A stretch of 64,000 bases of DNA from Sphingomonas populi. Its GTDB lineage: Bacteria > Pseudomonadota > Alphaproteobacteria > Sphingomonadales > Sphingomonadaceae. Below the pieces are notes generated by a model that was not told the origin of the DNA, did not search any database, and worked only from the letters and a program-made list of their open reading frames with translations. Shown one piece after another: positions 41,172-49,643 of the stretch (position 1 is its first letter; the number at the start of each line of letters is the position of its first letter). Location: assembly GCF_004208535.1 (NCBI RefSeq), contig NZ_SGIS01000028.1, forward strand, positions 1 to 64,000. Direction: 5' to 3'. Both the position numbers and the translations under genes were made by a program.

Positions 41172-41195
41172 GCTTCGAATGTATACATCCGAAGC
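41172..41195. promoter_or_regulatory. 24-bp palindromic operator of the toxin-antitoxin pair
   Basis: Core ATGTATACAT flanked by GCTTCG and CGAAGC; only one mismatched pair in the full 24 bp. It begins one base upstream of the antitoxin ATG, so a bound antitoxin could block both transcription and translation initiation. Confidence 0.68.
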
Positions 41196-41202
41196 AGTGT
41201 CA

Positions 41203-42468
41203 TCAAGGCCGCACCTGCCCCGTGCCGCGTCCGATCCATTTGTACGTCGTCAGCCCTTCCAGCGCGACCGGGCCGCGTGCGTGGAGGCGGCCGGTGGCGA
41301 TGCCGATTTCGGCGCCGAGGCCGAATTCGCCGCCGTCGGCGAACTGGGTCGAGGCGTTCCACAGCACGATCGCGCTGTCGACGCCGGCGAGGAAGCGCTC
41401 CGCCACGTCCGCGTCCGCCGCGACGATCGCGTCGGTATGGTGCGAGCTGTGCGCGGCGATGTGCGCGAGCGCGCCGTCGAGCCCGTCGACGAACGCCGCC
41501 GAGGCGATCGCTTCGAGATATTCGGTGTCCCAATCGGCTTCGCTCGCCGGCACCAGACCGGGGATCAGCGCGTGCAGATCGGCATCGACGCGGACTTCGC
41601 AGCCGGTCGCGGCGAGCGCCGCGACCAGCGCCTCGGCGTGGGGATAGGCGCGGTCGATCAGCAAGGTCTCCATCGCGCCGCAGACGCCGGTGCGGCGCAT
41701 CTTGGCGTTGACGACGATGCTTTCCGCCATCGCCTGATCCGCCGAAGCGTGGACGAAGATGTGGTTGATGCCGTCGAGATGCGCGAGCACCGGCACGCGC
41801 GCTTCGGCTTGGACGCGCGCGACGAGGCTCTTGCCGCCGCGCGGCACGATCATGTCGATCAGCCCCTCCGCCGTCAGCATCGCGCCGACCACGGCGCGAT
41901 CGGTGACGGGGACGAGCTGCGCGGCATCGGCGGGCAGACCGCTTTCGGCGAGGCCGCGCGCGAAGATGGCATGGATCGCGCGGTTGCTCTCGATCGCTTC
42001 CGATCCGCCGCGCAGGATGACGGCGTTGCCCGAGGCGATGCAGAGTGCCGCCGCGTCGGCGGTGACGTTCGGGCGGCTTTCGTAAATGATGCCGATCACG
42101 CCGATCGGCACACGCACCCGCGACAGGACGAGGCCGTTGGGCCGCTCGGCGGTGTCGATCACGCCACCGACCGGATCGGCGAGCGCTGCGACCGCCGCAA
42201 CGCCGTCGGCCATGCCGGCGATCCGCTTGGCGTCGAGCCGCAGCCGGTCGAGCATCGCGTTCGACAGCCCGGCCTCGGTCGCGCGTGCCATGTCGGTCGC
42301 GTTGGCGGCTTCGATCTCCGCGCTCGCTGCGCGCAACAGATCGGCGATGTGGCGCAAGGCACCCTGCTTCGCAGTCGTCGGCGCGGCGGCGAGCGTGACG
42401 GCGGCGGCACGGGCGCGGGCGCCGAGATCGGCGACCAGCCCCTTCGGAATCGATTGATGCTCGGTCAT
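41203..42468 (-). CDS. proA: Glutamate-5-semialdehyde dehydrogenase
   Basis: 421 residues, the normal length. Catalytic Cys lies in MRRTGVCGAMETLL, the cofactor-binding line in PIGVIGIIYESRPNVTADAAA, and RGGSEAIESNRAIH and DADLHALIP are also typical. ProA reduces glutamyl-5-phosphate to the semialdehyde for proline synthesis in the cytoplasm, with NADPH. First gene of the leftward run to nadD, rsfS, rlmH and envC; the antitoxin start is 31 bp beyond its stop. ProB is not in the window. Divergent from the DUF3667 gene. Confidence 0.96.
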   Translation of the reverse strand: MTEHQSIPKGLVADLGARARAAAVTLAAAPTTAKQGALRHIADLLRAASAEIEAANATDMARATEAGLSNAMLDRLRLDAKRIAGMADGVAAVAALADPVGGVIDTAERPNGLVLSRVRVPIGVIGIIYESRPNVTADAAALCIASGNAVILRGGSEAIESNRAIHAIFARGLAESGLPADAAQLVPVTDRAVVGAMLTAEGLIDMIVPRGGKSLVARVQAEARVPVLAHLDGINHIFVHASADQAMAESIVVNAKMRRTGVCGAMETLLIDRAYPHAEALVAALAATGCEVRVDADLHALIPGLVPASEADWDTEYLEAIASAAFVDGLDGALAHIAAHSSHHTDAIVAADADVAERFLAGVDSAIVLWNASTQFADGGEFGLGAEIGIATGRLHARGPVALEGLTTYKWIGRGTGQVRP

Positions 42469-42549
42469 AATGCGCTTTCGCTAACACGATGCAGGCATCC
42501 TGCCAAAGCCCTAGCGCAGCGACGCCTCACGATGGTAGCCTGATCCGCG

Positions 42550-43605
42550 ATGAACGGGGGACTCGAAACAGCAGTGCCCGGCACGATCGCGTCGGCGGGC
42601 GAGCGTGCCGGCGATGCCCATCATGCGCGTGGGCCATGCCCGAATTGCGGGACGGTGCTGCTCGGCGATTACTGTCACGCATGCGGACAGACGGCGCACC
42701 TGCACCGCACGATGTTCTCGCTCTGGCACGACCTACTGCACGGCGCCTTCCATTTCGAAGGGCGGATCTGGCACACGCTGCCACTGCTCTTCACCAGGCC
42801 GGGCGAGCTGACGCGGCGCTATATCGCTGGCGAACGGACTCGCTTCGTCTCGCCGCTCGCGCTGTTCCTGTTTTCGGTGTTCCTCACCTTCGCGGTGTTC
42901 GAGGCGACCGGCGGAATGTTCGGCCATCACGGCGGGATATCGCGAGACGGCGTGGCGCTGACGGCGCGGCAAGTCGCGGCGGAAACCGACAGCCTGAAGG
43001 CGCATGTCGCCAAGCTCAAGGCCGACCGCGCCGCTGCCAGCGCGCGCCACGCCGAAACGCGCGAGATCGACAGGCAGATCGCCACGGCGCAGGAGAACCT
43101 TGCGGGCATGCGGGCGGCGAGCGTGATAGCCACGGGCACGCTGGACGGCCCGGCGATTGCCGCCGACGTCCAAACCGGATGGCCGGCCCTCGACGAGCGA
43201 GTCGCCGCCGCCGCGCGCAGCCCCGACCTGTTCCTCTACAAGCTGCAGTCGAGCGCCCACAAATTCAGTTGGGCGCTGATCCCGATTTCGGTGCCCTTCA
43301 TCTGGCTGCTGTTCGCGTTTCGCCGTGATGTCGGGCCTTACGACCATACCGTCTTCGCGATGCTGTCGCTTTCGACGATGCTGCTCGGCATTTGCGCGCT
43401 CAGCATCGGCGCGGCGCTCGGCCTGCCGGGCGCGGTGATCGGGGCGGTGCTGGTGTTCGGGCCGCCCTTCCATATGTATCGGCAGCTCAAGAGTGCGTAC
43501 CGGCTGAGCCGCTTTGGCGCGGTCTGGCGCACCATCGCGCTGGTGATCTCGGCCTATGTCGCAGCGATGCTGTTCTTCGTCCTGCTGATCGGGATTACCG
43601 ATTGA
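42550..43605 (+). CDS. Zinc-ribbon membrane protein, DUF3667-type, with coiled-coil insert
   Basis: 351 residues. A zinc ribbon at the N-terminus (Cys30/Cys33 and Cys42/Cys45 in CPNCGTVLLGDYCHACGQ) leads to the DUF3667 signature (FSLWHDLLHGAFHFEGRIWH, TLPLLFTRPGELTRRYIAGE). Membrane spans are at about 101-120, 243-257, 268-290, 293-308 and 326-348. Between spans one and two, residues about 137-190 form a charged coiled coil (TDSLKAHVAKLKADRAA, REIDRQIATAQENL). Function unknown. It directly precedes hscC on the same strand with a 57-bp gap, so a shared role is possible but not shown. Confidence 0.85.
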   Translation: MNGGLETAVPGTIASAGERAGDAHHARGPCPNCGTVLLGDYCHACGQTAHLHRTMFSLWHDLLHGAFHFEGRIWHTLPLLFTRPGELTRRYIAGERTRFVSPLALFLFSVFLTFAVFEATGGMFGHHGGISRDGVALTARQVAAETDSLKAHVAKLKADRAAASARHAETREIDRQIATAQENLAGMRAASVIATGTLDGPAIAADVQTGWPALDERVAAAARSPDLFLYKLQSSAHKFSWALIPISVPFIWLLFAFRRDVGPYDHTVFAMLSLSTMLLGICALSIGAALGLPGAVIGAVLVFGPPFHMYRQLKSAYRLSRFGAVWRTIALVISAYVAAMLFFVLLIGITD

Positions 43606-43662
43606 TCGCAAGGGGTTTTACCCGGCATGGAGGCGACACAACGTCACGGGACAGGACACACG

Positions 43663-45357
43663 ATGATCATCGGCATCGACCTTGGCACCACCAACAGCGC
43701 CTGCGCGGTGTGGAAAGACGGCGCGGCGACGCTGATTCCCAACCGGCTCGGCGAGACGCTGACGCCATCGGCGGTGAGCATCGACGATGGCGGCGCGGTG
43801 CTGGTCGGCGTGGCGGCGCGCGAGCGGCAGGCGAGCCACCCCGACGCGACCGCCACCGCGTTCAAGCGCTACATGGGCACCAAGCGCACCACCAAGCTCG
43901 GCGGGCGCGACTATAGCGCGGAGGAATTGTCCGCGCTGGTGCTGCGCAGTCTGAAGGAAGATGCGGAGATCTTCCTCGGCGAGACCGTGACCGAAGCGGT
44001 CATCACCGTGCCGGCCTATTTCAACGACCAGCAACGCAAGGCCACGCACCGCGCCGGCGAACTGGCGGGGTTGCGCGTCGAGCGGCTCATCAACGAGCCG
44101 ACCGCCGCCGCGCTCGCCTACGGCATCCACAATCTCGATGCCGAGGCGCGGTTCTTCGTGTTCGATCTCGGCGGCGGTACGTTCGACGTGTCGATCGTCG
44201 AGATTTTCGAAGGCATCATCGAAGTGCGCGCCTCGACCGGCGACAACCAGCTCGGCGGCGAGGATTTCAACGAGGTGCTGATCGCGCTGATGCGCGAGCG
44301 CTTCGCCGAGGAATGGGGCGAGGCGGCGCGCAACGACCGGCTCTACCAGCGCTTGCGCGAACAGGCCGAGCGGGCGCGGCGCGACCTGAGCGGCGGCGGT
44401 GCCGCGACGATGCGCGTGGTGTGGCAGGACCACGCCTATGAGATGGAGATCGACGCGGCGGCCTTCGAGGCGCAGGTGGCGGGGCTGATCGAGCGCTTAC
44501 GCGATCCGGTGCTGCGCGCGCTGCGCGACAGCGATTTGCGGCCCGAGGCGCTGTCCGACATCATCCTGATCGGCGGGGCGACGCGGATGCCGCTGGTGCG
44601 GCGCGCAGTGGCGCGGATGTTCGGGCGCTTCCCCAATGCGACAGTCAACCCCGATGAGGCGGTCGCGCTGGGCGCTGCGGTTCAGGCCGGGCTGAAGGCA
44701 CGCGACGCGGCGCTGAAGGAAGTCGTCGTCACCGACGTGTGCCCCTATTCGCTCGGCGTCAACGTCAGCCGCGCGCTGCCCGGCGGCGGCTACGAACACG
44801 GCATCTTCGCGCCGATCCTCGAACGCAACACGGTGATCCCGGCGAGCCGCGTCCACGGTTTCCAGACGCTCACCGACAATCAGTCCGAAGTGGTGTTCGG
44901 CATCTACCAGGGCGAGGCGCGGCTGGTGCGCGACAATGTCGAGATCGGCAAGACCAAGGTGAAGGTGCCGCGCGGCCCCGCCGGGCAGGGCATGGAAGTG
45001 CGCTTCTCCTATGACGTGAGCGGTCTGCTCGAAGTCGATATCGTCGTCGAACAGACCGGCGAGCGCACCAGCCTCGTCATCAACGACGATCATGTCGCCG
45101 ACGACAAGATCGCCGAGCGGCGCACGCTGCTCGCCAGCCTGAAGACGCATCCGCGCGACGAGGAACTCAACCGCGCGGCGCTGGCGCGGGGTGAGAAATG
45201 CTATGAGAATTTCCTCGGCGACGATCGCGCGCATGTCGACCATCTCATCAGGCGGTTCCAGCACGCGCTCGACGGGCAAGACCCGCGCACGGTCGAGCAG
45301 GCGCGTGCCGAGTTCCACGCCGCGCTCGACGGACTCGAGGGCGAGCGCTTCCTTTGA
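43663..45357 (+). CDS. hscC: HscC-type Hsp70 chaperone
   Basis: 564 residues, close to E. coli HscC (556) and shorter than DnaK (about 640). The nucleotide-binding domain (1-370) has GIDLGTTNSACAVWKDG, VPAYFNDQQRKAT, INEPTAAALAYG, FDLGGGTFDVSI and IGGATRMPLVR. The substrate-binding domain (about 375-490) has DVCPYSLGVNV and IFAPILERNTVIPASR, and the C-terminal lid is short with no EEVD end. Residues 8-60 and 125-190 resemble HscC far more than DnaK. Start at 43663 after AGGA. The stop overlaps the next gene, a J-like membrane protein, the likely partner. Confidence 0.9.
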   Translation: MIIGIDLGTTNSACAVWKDGAATLIPNRLGETLTPSAVSIDDGGAVLVGVAARERQASHPDATATAFKRYMGTKRTTKLGGRDYSAEELSALVLRSLKEDAEIFLGETVTEAVITVPAYFNDQQRKATHRAGELAGLRVERLINEPTAAALAYGIHNLDAEARFFVFDLGGGTFDVSIVEIFEGIIEVRASTGDNQLGGEDFNEVLIALMRERFAEEWGEAARNDRLYQRLREQAERARRDLSGGGAATMRVVWQDHAYEMEIDAAAFEAQVAGLIERLRDPVLRALRDSDLRPEALSDIILIGGATRMPLVRRAVARMFGRFPNATVNPDEAVALGAAVQAGLKARDAALKEVVVTDVCPYSLGVNVSRALPGGGYEHGIFAPILERNTVIPASRVHGFQTLTDNQSEVVFGIYQGEARLVRDNVEIGKTKVKVPRGPAGQGMEVRFSYDVSGLLEVDIVVEQTGERTSLVINDDHVADDKIAERRTLLASLKTHPRDEELNRAALARGEKCYENFLGDDRAHVDHLIRRFQHALDGQDPRTVEQARAEFHAALDGLEGERFL

Positions 45358-47777
45358 ACATCTGGACCGTTCTCGGCATCGCGGCGACGGACGACCGCGC
45401 CGCGATCCGCCGCGCCTATGCCAAGACGTTGCGCACCACCAACCCCGAGGACGATCCCGAGGGCTTCAAGACGCTTCGTTCCGCATATGAGATGGCGCTG
45501 AACTACGCGGACAACGCCGCCGCCTGGGCTGTGGAGGACGACGAGGAAGACGCGTACGAGGAAGACGGGGAGGACGGCGACGCGGGCGTGACGCTGCGCT
45601 TCAGCGAGGCCGAATTTTTCGAGATGATCGCGCCGGGCGAGGGCGACGGCGAAGACGACACGCCCGACGCGCCGCCGTCGCACCCGCGCTTTCGCACCAG
45701 CCCGGTCGCGGGCGACCCACCCGGCGAAAGCGCACCCGACCTCGCCGGCGTGTTCGCCGAGCGCGAGGCCGAGGTTGCGCAGGTGCGGGCGCTGCTCGCG
45801 ACGCTCGAACGATCGCTGCGCGGGCCGTGGGACGGCGACGAGACGATGCTGCGTAAGACGTTCGCCGCGCTGCTTGCCACACCGGCGATGGACGGGATCA
45901 CGCTGCGCGCCGATGTCGAACGCGCGGTCGCCGAGATGCTCGCCGACACGATCCCGCGCAGCGACGCGATTCTGGTTGAGGCGGCCACCGCGTTCGGCTG
46001 GACCGACGAGCGGCTGAACATCGCGTCGCCATCGGTCGCGGCGGTGCTTGCGCGATTCGACGAATGGCGGCTGGCCGAGACGCTCGCCCGAAACGGCAAC
46101 CCGCTTCGGCCGGCCTGGCGCAGCCTGACACGCCCCGCCGGAGCCTATTGGTCATGGCGGCTCGCCGCATTCCGGCCGGGGCTGGAAAGCGGCGTGGCGA
46201 CTTTGTTCGGCGCGCGCGGGCCGATCGCGCCGGGCCTCGCGTATTCGTTCAAGGCCGATTCGGTGGCGCGGTGGCAGCGCTTCCTCGGCCGTCCCCACTG
46301 GACGCTCGGCATGCTCGCAGCGATGCCGATGGCGATGCTGCTCTATTTCGCGTTCAACGACGCGTTCGGCGATCCCGTGCCCGCGATACGCCCGTGGGCG
46401 GACTGGGCGATCACGCTCGCCATCGTGCTCAGCCCGTGCGTACCGTTTGCGGCGCGGTGGCTGCGCCATCGCTGGTTGCAGGCGCCGCACCCGGACTGGC
46501 TGGCCGAAGGCTGGGTCGTGGGGCCGGCGGTGGTGCTGGTCACCGCGATGCTGCTGCCCGAATCGCAAGCCGCGCTGCTCGGGCTCGCGCTGCTGACCGC
46601 GCTCGCATGGGCTTGGATGGCGGTGGCGGGTGGCACGGCGACGATCGAGGCGGTGCGGGCGCGGCTGAAAGCGAGCGCGTCGCCGGGCCTCCTCGGCGTA
46701 GTGTTCGGCGGCGGTTGGGCGGGGACCGCGCTCGATCCGATCCACCGCACCGCGCTGGTGCTGGTGTTCGCGTTCGGCGCGACGATCATGGTCGGGCCGC
46801 TGACCCAGGCTGCGGCGCTGCTGGAGCGTGTGCCGCGCTGGCGCGCCGGCTTCGCGGTGCCGCTGGTGGTGGCGATCGGCGGATTGGCCTATGGGGCGGC
46901 GCTGCTCCTCGGCATTCGTGGCGGGGCGTTCTATGCCGCCGCGCTGACGGTGATCGCGGGCTCCCTCATCGTGGCGGCGGCGCAGATCGCGGGCGTGCAT
47001 GGTAACCGCGAGCATCTCGCGCTGCGCGTGCTCAAGATGGTGCTGGTCGCGGCCTTCGTGTTCGCGGCGATCGTGTCGGTCGGCGAGGTCGATGAAAATT
47101 GGGCGCCCGACCCGTCGCTCCGCACGAAGACCGAAACCGCACTCGAGTCGCACAGCGCCCAGGCGGCGAAACTGCGCGCGCTGCGCGAGGCCGTTCCCGG
47201 CTTTGACGTGATCGCGCGCGGCAACCCACGGCTGTGGCAGCAGATCACGCAGGCCGTGGACGGCCAAATCGGCGCCGCAGCGACGGCGACTCGCATCATC
47301 GATCTGGTTGGCGCAGCCTATGCGAACAATGTGCCCGTCGCGCCGGATACACCGCTGCTGGAGGAGATCGAAATCCGCCGGCTGCGGCTGCTCGCGCTGC
47401 GCGATGTCTCGGGCGAGGCGTGCGCGAAAGCGCGCACCGCCGTCGACGAGAAGGCGCTGCCGCGCGCGCTGCGCGACCGCCAGACCGCGCAGACCTTCGC
47501 GATCGCGGCGGCGCCGGTGCTGTCGGCGGCGGAACTGGCTGCGGCGCGGCCGTATCCGCCGGTGACGTTCAATGCGATGGTGACGCACGGAACCGGGCTC
47601 GACGTCGCCGGCTTCATGCGCGCGGCGGACGGCAGGGCGGGCAAGCCAGCGCAATGCAACGCGCGCATCGCCTTGCTGGCCGCGCTGTCCCACGCGCCCG
47701 ACCGCGCCCGCGCCGCCGCGACCGCGCGGATCGTGCTGTTCCCCGCCCCTGAAACGCCAGCCACGCCATCGCGTTGA
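45354..47777 (+). CDS. Large J-domain-like membrane protein (DjlB/DjlC-like partner of HscC)
   Basis: 807 residues from a TTG at 45354 overlapping the hscC stop (TTGA). The first 50 residues resemble a J domain: MNIWTVLGIAATDDRAAIRR, AYAKTL..., EGFKTLRSAYEMALNYADN. The HPD tripeptide that activates Hsp70 is not recognisable: the loop reads TTNPEDDPEGF (residues 28-38). An acidic segment (about 60-125, EDDEEDAYEEDGEDGD) follows, then a helical region to 310, eight or so membrane spans (about 315-580) and a periplasmic or cytoplasmic helical tail (about 590-800). E. coli DjlB and DjlC are membrane J proteins that work with HscC; this one is about twice as long. Confidence 0.85.
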   Translation: MNIWTVLGIAATDDRAAIRRAYAKTLRTTNPEDDPEGFKTLRSAYEMALNYADNAAAWAVEDDEEDAYEEDGEDGDAGVTLRFSEAEFFEMIAPGEGDGEDDTPDAPPSHPRFRTSPVAGDPPGESAPDLAGVFAEREAEVAQVRALLATLERSLRGPWDGDETMLRKTFAALLATPAMDGITLRADVERAVAEMLADTIPRSDAILVEAATAFGWTDERLNIASPSVAAVLARFDEWRLAETLARNGNPLRPAWRSLTRPAGAYWSWRLAAFRPGLESGVATLFGARGPIAPGLAYSFKADSVARWQRFLGRPHWTLGMLAAMPMAMLLYFAFNDAFGDPVPAIRPWADWAITLAIVLSPCVPFAARWLRHRWLQAPHPDWLAEGWVVGPAVVLVTAMLLPESQAALLGLALLTALAWAWMAVAGGTATIEAVRARLKASASPGLLGVVFGGGWAGTALDPIHRTALVLVFAFGATIMVGPLTQAAALLERVPRWRAGFAVPLVVAIGGLAYGAALLLGIRGGAFYAAALTVIAGSLIVAAAQIAGVHGNREHLALRVLKMVLVAAFVFAAIVSVGEVDENWAPDPSLRTKTETALESHSAQAAKLRALREAVPGFDVIARGNPRLWQQITQAVDGQIGAAATATRIIDLVGAAYANNVPVAPDTPLLEEIEIRRLRLLALRDVSGEACAKARTAVDEKALPRALRDRQTAQTFAIAAAPVLSAAELAAARPYPPVTFNAMVTHGTGLDVAGFMRAADGRAGKPAQCNARIALLAALSHAPDRARAAATARIVLFPAPETPATPSR

Positions 47778-47820
47778 CGCGGATTTCCCGCGCGGCGGTT
47801 TTGCCCCTAAAGGCGGTGCG

Positions 47821-49008
47821 ATGACGATCCCGACTTACGATACGATCATCCTCGGCGCAGGCGCCGCCGGGCTGATGTGCGCCGCCATCGCCGGGCAGCG
47901 CGGCGCGCGCGTCCTGCTGGTCGACCATGCCGATGCGGTGGGGAAGAAGATCCTGATCTCGGGCGGCGGGCGGTGCAATTTCACCAACCTCCACACCGTG
48001 CCCGACCGCTATATTTCCGCCAATCCGCATTTCGCCAAATCGGCGCTGGGGCGCTACACCGCGCAGGATTTTATCGCGCTGGTCGAGGCCTATGGCATCG
48101 CCTGGCACGAGAAGACGCTCGGGCAATTGTTCTGCGACGGATCGGCCAAGCAGATCGTCGCGATGTTGCAGGCGGAGTGCGACAAGGGCGGCGTGACGCT
48201 GGCGCTCGGTGCGCCGGTGGGGGCGGTGGACCATGCGGACGGGCTGTTCCGCGTCGATATCGGCGGTCGCGCGGCGGCGGCGCCCGCGCTGGTGATCGCC
48301 ACCGGCGGGCCGTCGATCCCGCAAATGGGCGCGACCGGCTTCGCTTATGATCTCGCGCGGCGGTTCGGGCTGAAGGTGGTCGAGCCGCGCCCGGCGCTGG
48401 TGCCGCTGACGCTGGGCGGCGACGAGACGTTGTTCCGCTCGCTCTCGGGCGTCGCGACCGAGGTGATGGCGAAAACCGGCAAGACCGGCTTCCGCGAGGC
48501 GGCGCTGTTCACGCACAAGGGGCTGTCCGGCCCGGCGATCCTGCAGATATCCTCCTATTGGCGGCACGGCGAGAGCGTCGGCATCGATTTCCTGCCCGCG
48601 CTGGCGAGCGGCTGGCTGGTCGCGGCGAAACATGCGCGGCCACGCGCGACTTTGGGCGGTGCGCTCGACAACCATCTGCCTGCGCGGCTCGCGGTGACGC
48701 TCGCCGACCGGCTCGGGCTGGAGGGCGAACTCGGCGGCTTCACCGACAAGCGCGTCAGCGAGGCCGAGCGGCAATTGGCCGACTGGCGCTTCTCGCCCAA
48801 CGGCACCGAAGGATTCGCCAAGGCCGAGGTGACGGCGGGCGGCATTTCCACCGCCGAACTGTCGTCGAAGACGATGGAAGCGCGCAAAATGCCGGGCCTC
48901 TATGCGATCGGCGAGGCGGTCGATGTCACCGGCTGGCTCGGCGGGTATAATTTCCAATGGGCGTGGGCGAGCGGCTATGCGGCGGGGCTGGCGATCGCAG
49001 GGGCGTAG
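47821..49008 (+). CDS. HI0933-family flavoprotein oxidoreductase
   Basis: 395 residues. A Rossmann FAD site (IILGAGAAGLMCAAIAGQRG) is followed by KKILISGGGRCNFTN, the signature of the HI0933/YhiN family, and ends in GEAVDVTGWLGGYNFQWAWA-SGYAAG, a second FAD-contact motif. Family members are reductases of uncertain physiological substrate (the BaiN group acts on bile acids in gut bacteria, which is not informative here). The start at 47821 follows AAAGGCGG. It may share a transcript with the genes downstream. Confidence 0.9.
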   Translation: MTIPTYDTIILGAGAAGLMCAAIAGQRGARVLLVDHADAVGKKILISGGGRCNFTNLHTVPDRYISANPHFAKSALGRYTAQDFIALVEAYGIAWHEKTLGQLFCDGSAKQIVAMLQAECDKGGVTLALGAPVGAVDHADGLFRVDIGGRAAAAPALVIATGGPSIPQMGATGFAYDLARRFGLKVVEPRPALVPLTLGGDETLFRSLSGVATEVMAKTGKTGFREAALFTHKGLSGPAILQISSYWRHGESVGIDFLPALASGWLVAAKHARPRATLGGALDNHLPARLAVTLADRLGLEGELGGFTDKRVSEAERQLADWRFSPNGTEGFAKAEVTAGGISTAELSSKTMEARKMPGLYAIGEAVDVTGWLGGYNFQWAWASGYAAGLAIAGA

Positions 49009-49064
49009 CCCCAAACTGAGGGTGGGTGGTTACGTCCGGCCCCGCCACGCGTTACAGCGCGATC

Positions 49065-49643
49065 ATGACCACAGATCCCTTCGCCCTGTTCGATGCCTGG
49101 TACGCCGAGGCACGCGCATCCGAGATCAACGATTCGAACGCGATGGCGCTCGCCACCGCCGATGCGGCGGGACGGCCAGCGGTGCGGATGGTGCTGCTCA
49201 AGGGGCATGGTCCCAACGGTTTCGTGTTCTACACCAACCAGGAGAGCCGCAAAGCGAGCGACATCGCCGCCAACCCGCAGGCCGCGTTGCTCTTCCACTG
49301 GAAGTCGCTGCGCCGCCAGATCCGTATCGAAGGACCGCTCGCGCCGGTCAGCGACGCGGAGGCCGACGCCTATTTCGCCTCGCGCGGGCGCGATTCGCAG
49401 CTTGGCGCCTGGGCCTCGGACCAGTCGCGCCCGCTCGATGCCCGCGAGACGTTCGAGGCGCGCTTCGCCGAGGTGCAGGCGCGGTTCGAGGGTGGTGACG
49501 TGCCGCGCCCGCCGCATTGGTCGGGCTACCGCGTCACGCCCTTGCGCATCGAATTCTGGCAGGACCGCGCCCACCGCCTCCACGAACGCCACCTGTTCAC
49601 GCGCGCCGGCGACGGCTGGAACGAGGGCCTGCTCTACCCATGA
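49065..49643 (+). CDS. pdxH: Pyridoxamine 5'-phosphate oxidase
   Basis: 192 residues. Typical lines: AMALATADAAGRPAVRMVLL-KGHGPNGFVFYTNQESRK (FMN binding), FHWKSLRRQIRIEG, FASRGRDSQLGAWASDQS, PPHWSGYRVTPLRIEFWQD and the C-terminal RLHERHLFTR...W...LYP, all conserved. It oxidises pyridoxine/pyridoxamine phosphate to pyridoxal phosphate with FMN. The start at 49065 is chosen from the usual N-terminus. Its stop overlaps the start of the transporter gene (ATGA). Confidence 0.95.
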   Translation: MTTDPFALFDAWYAEARASEINDSNAMALATADAAGRPAVRMVLLKGHGPNGFVFYTNQESRKASDIAANPQAALLFHWKSLRRQIRIEGPLAPVSDAEADAYFASRGRDSQLGAWASDQSRPLDARETFEARFAEVQARFEGGDVPRPPHWSGYRVTPLRIEFWQDRAHRLHERHLFTRAGDGWNEGLLYP

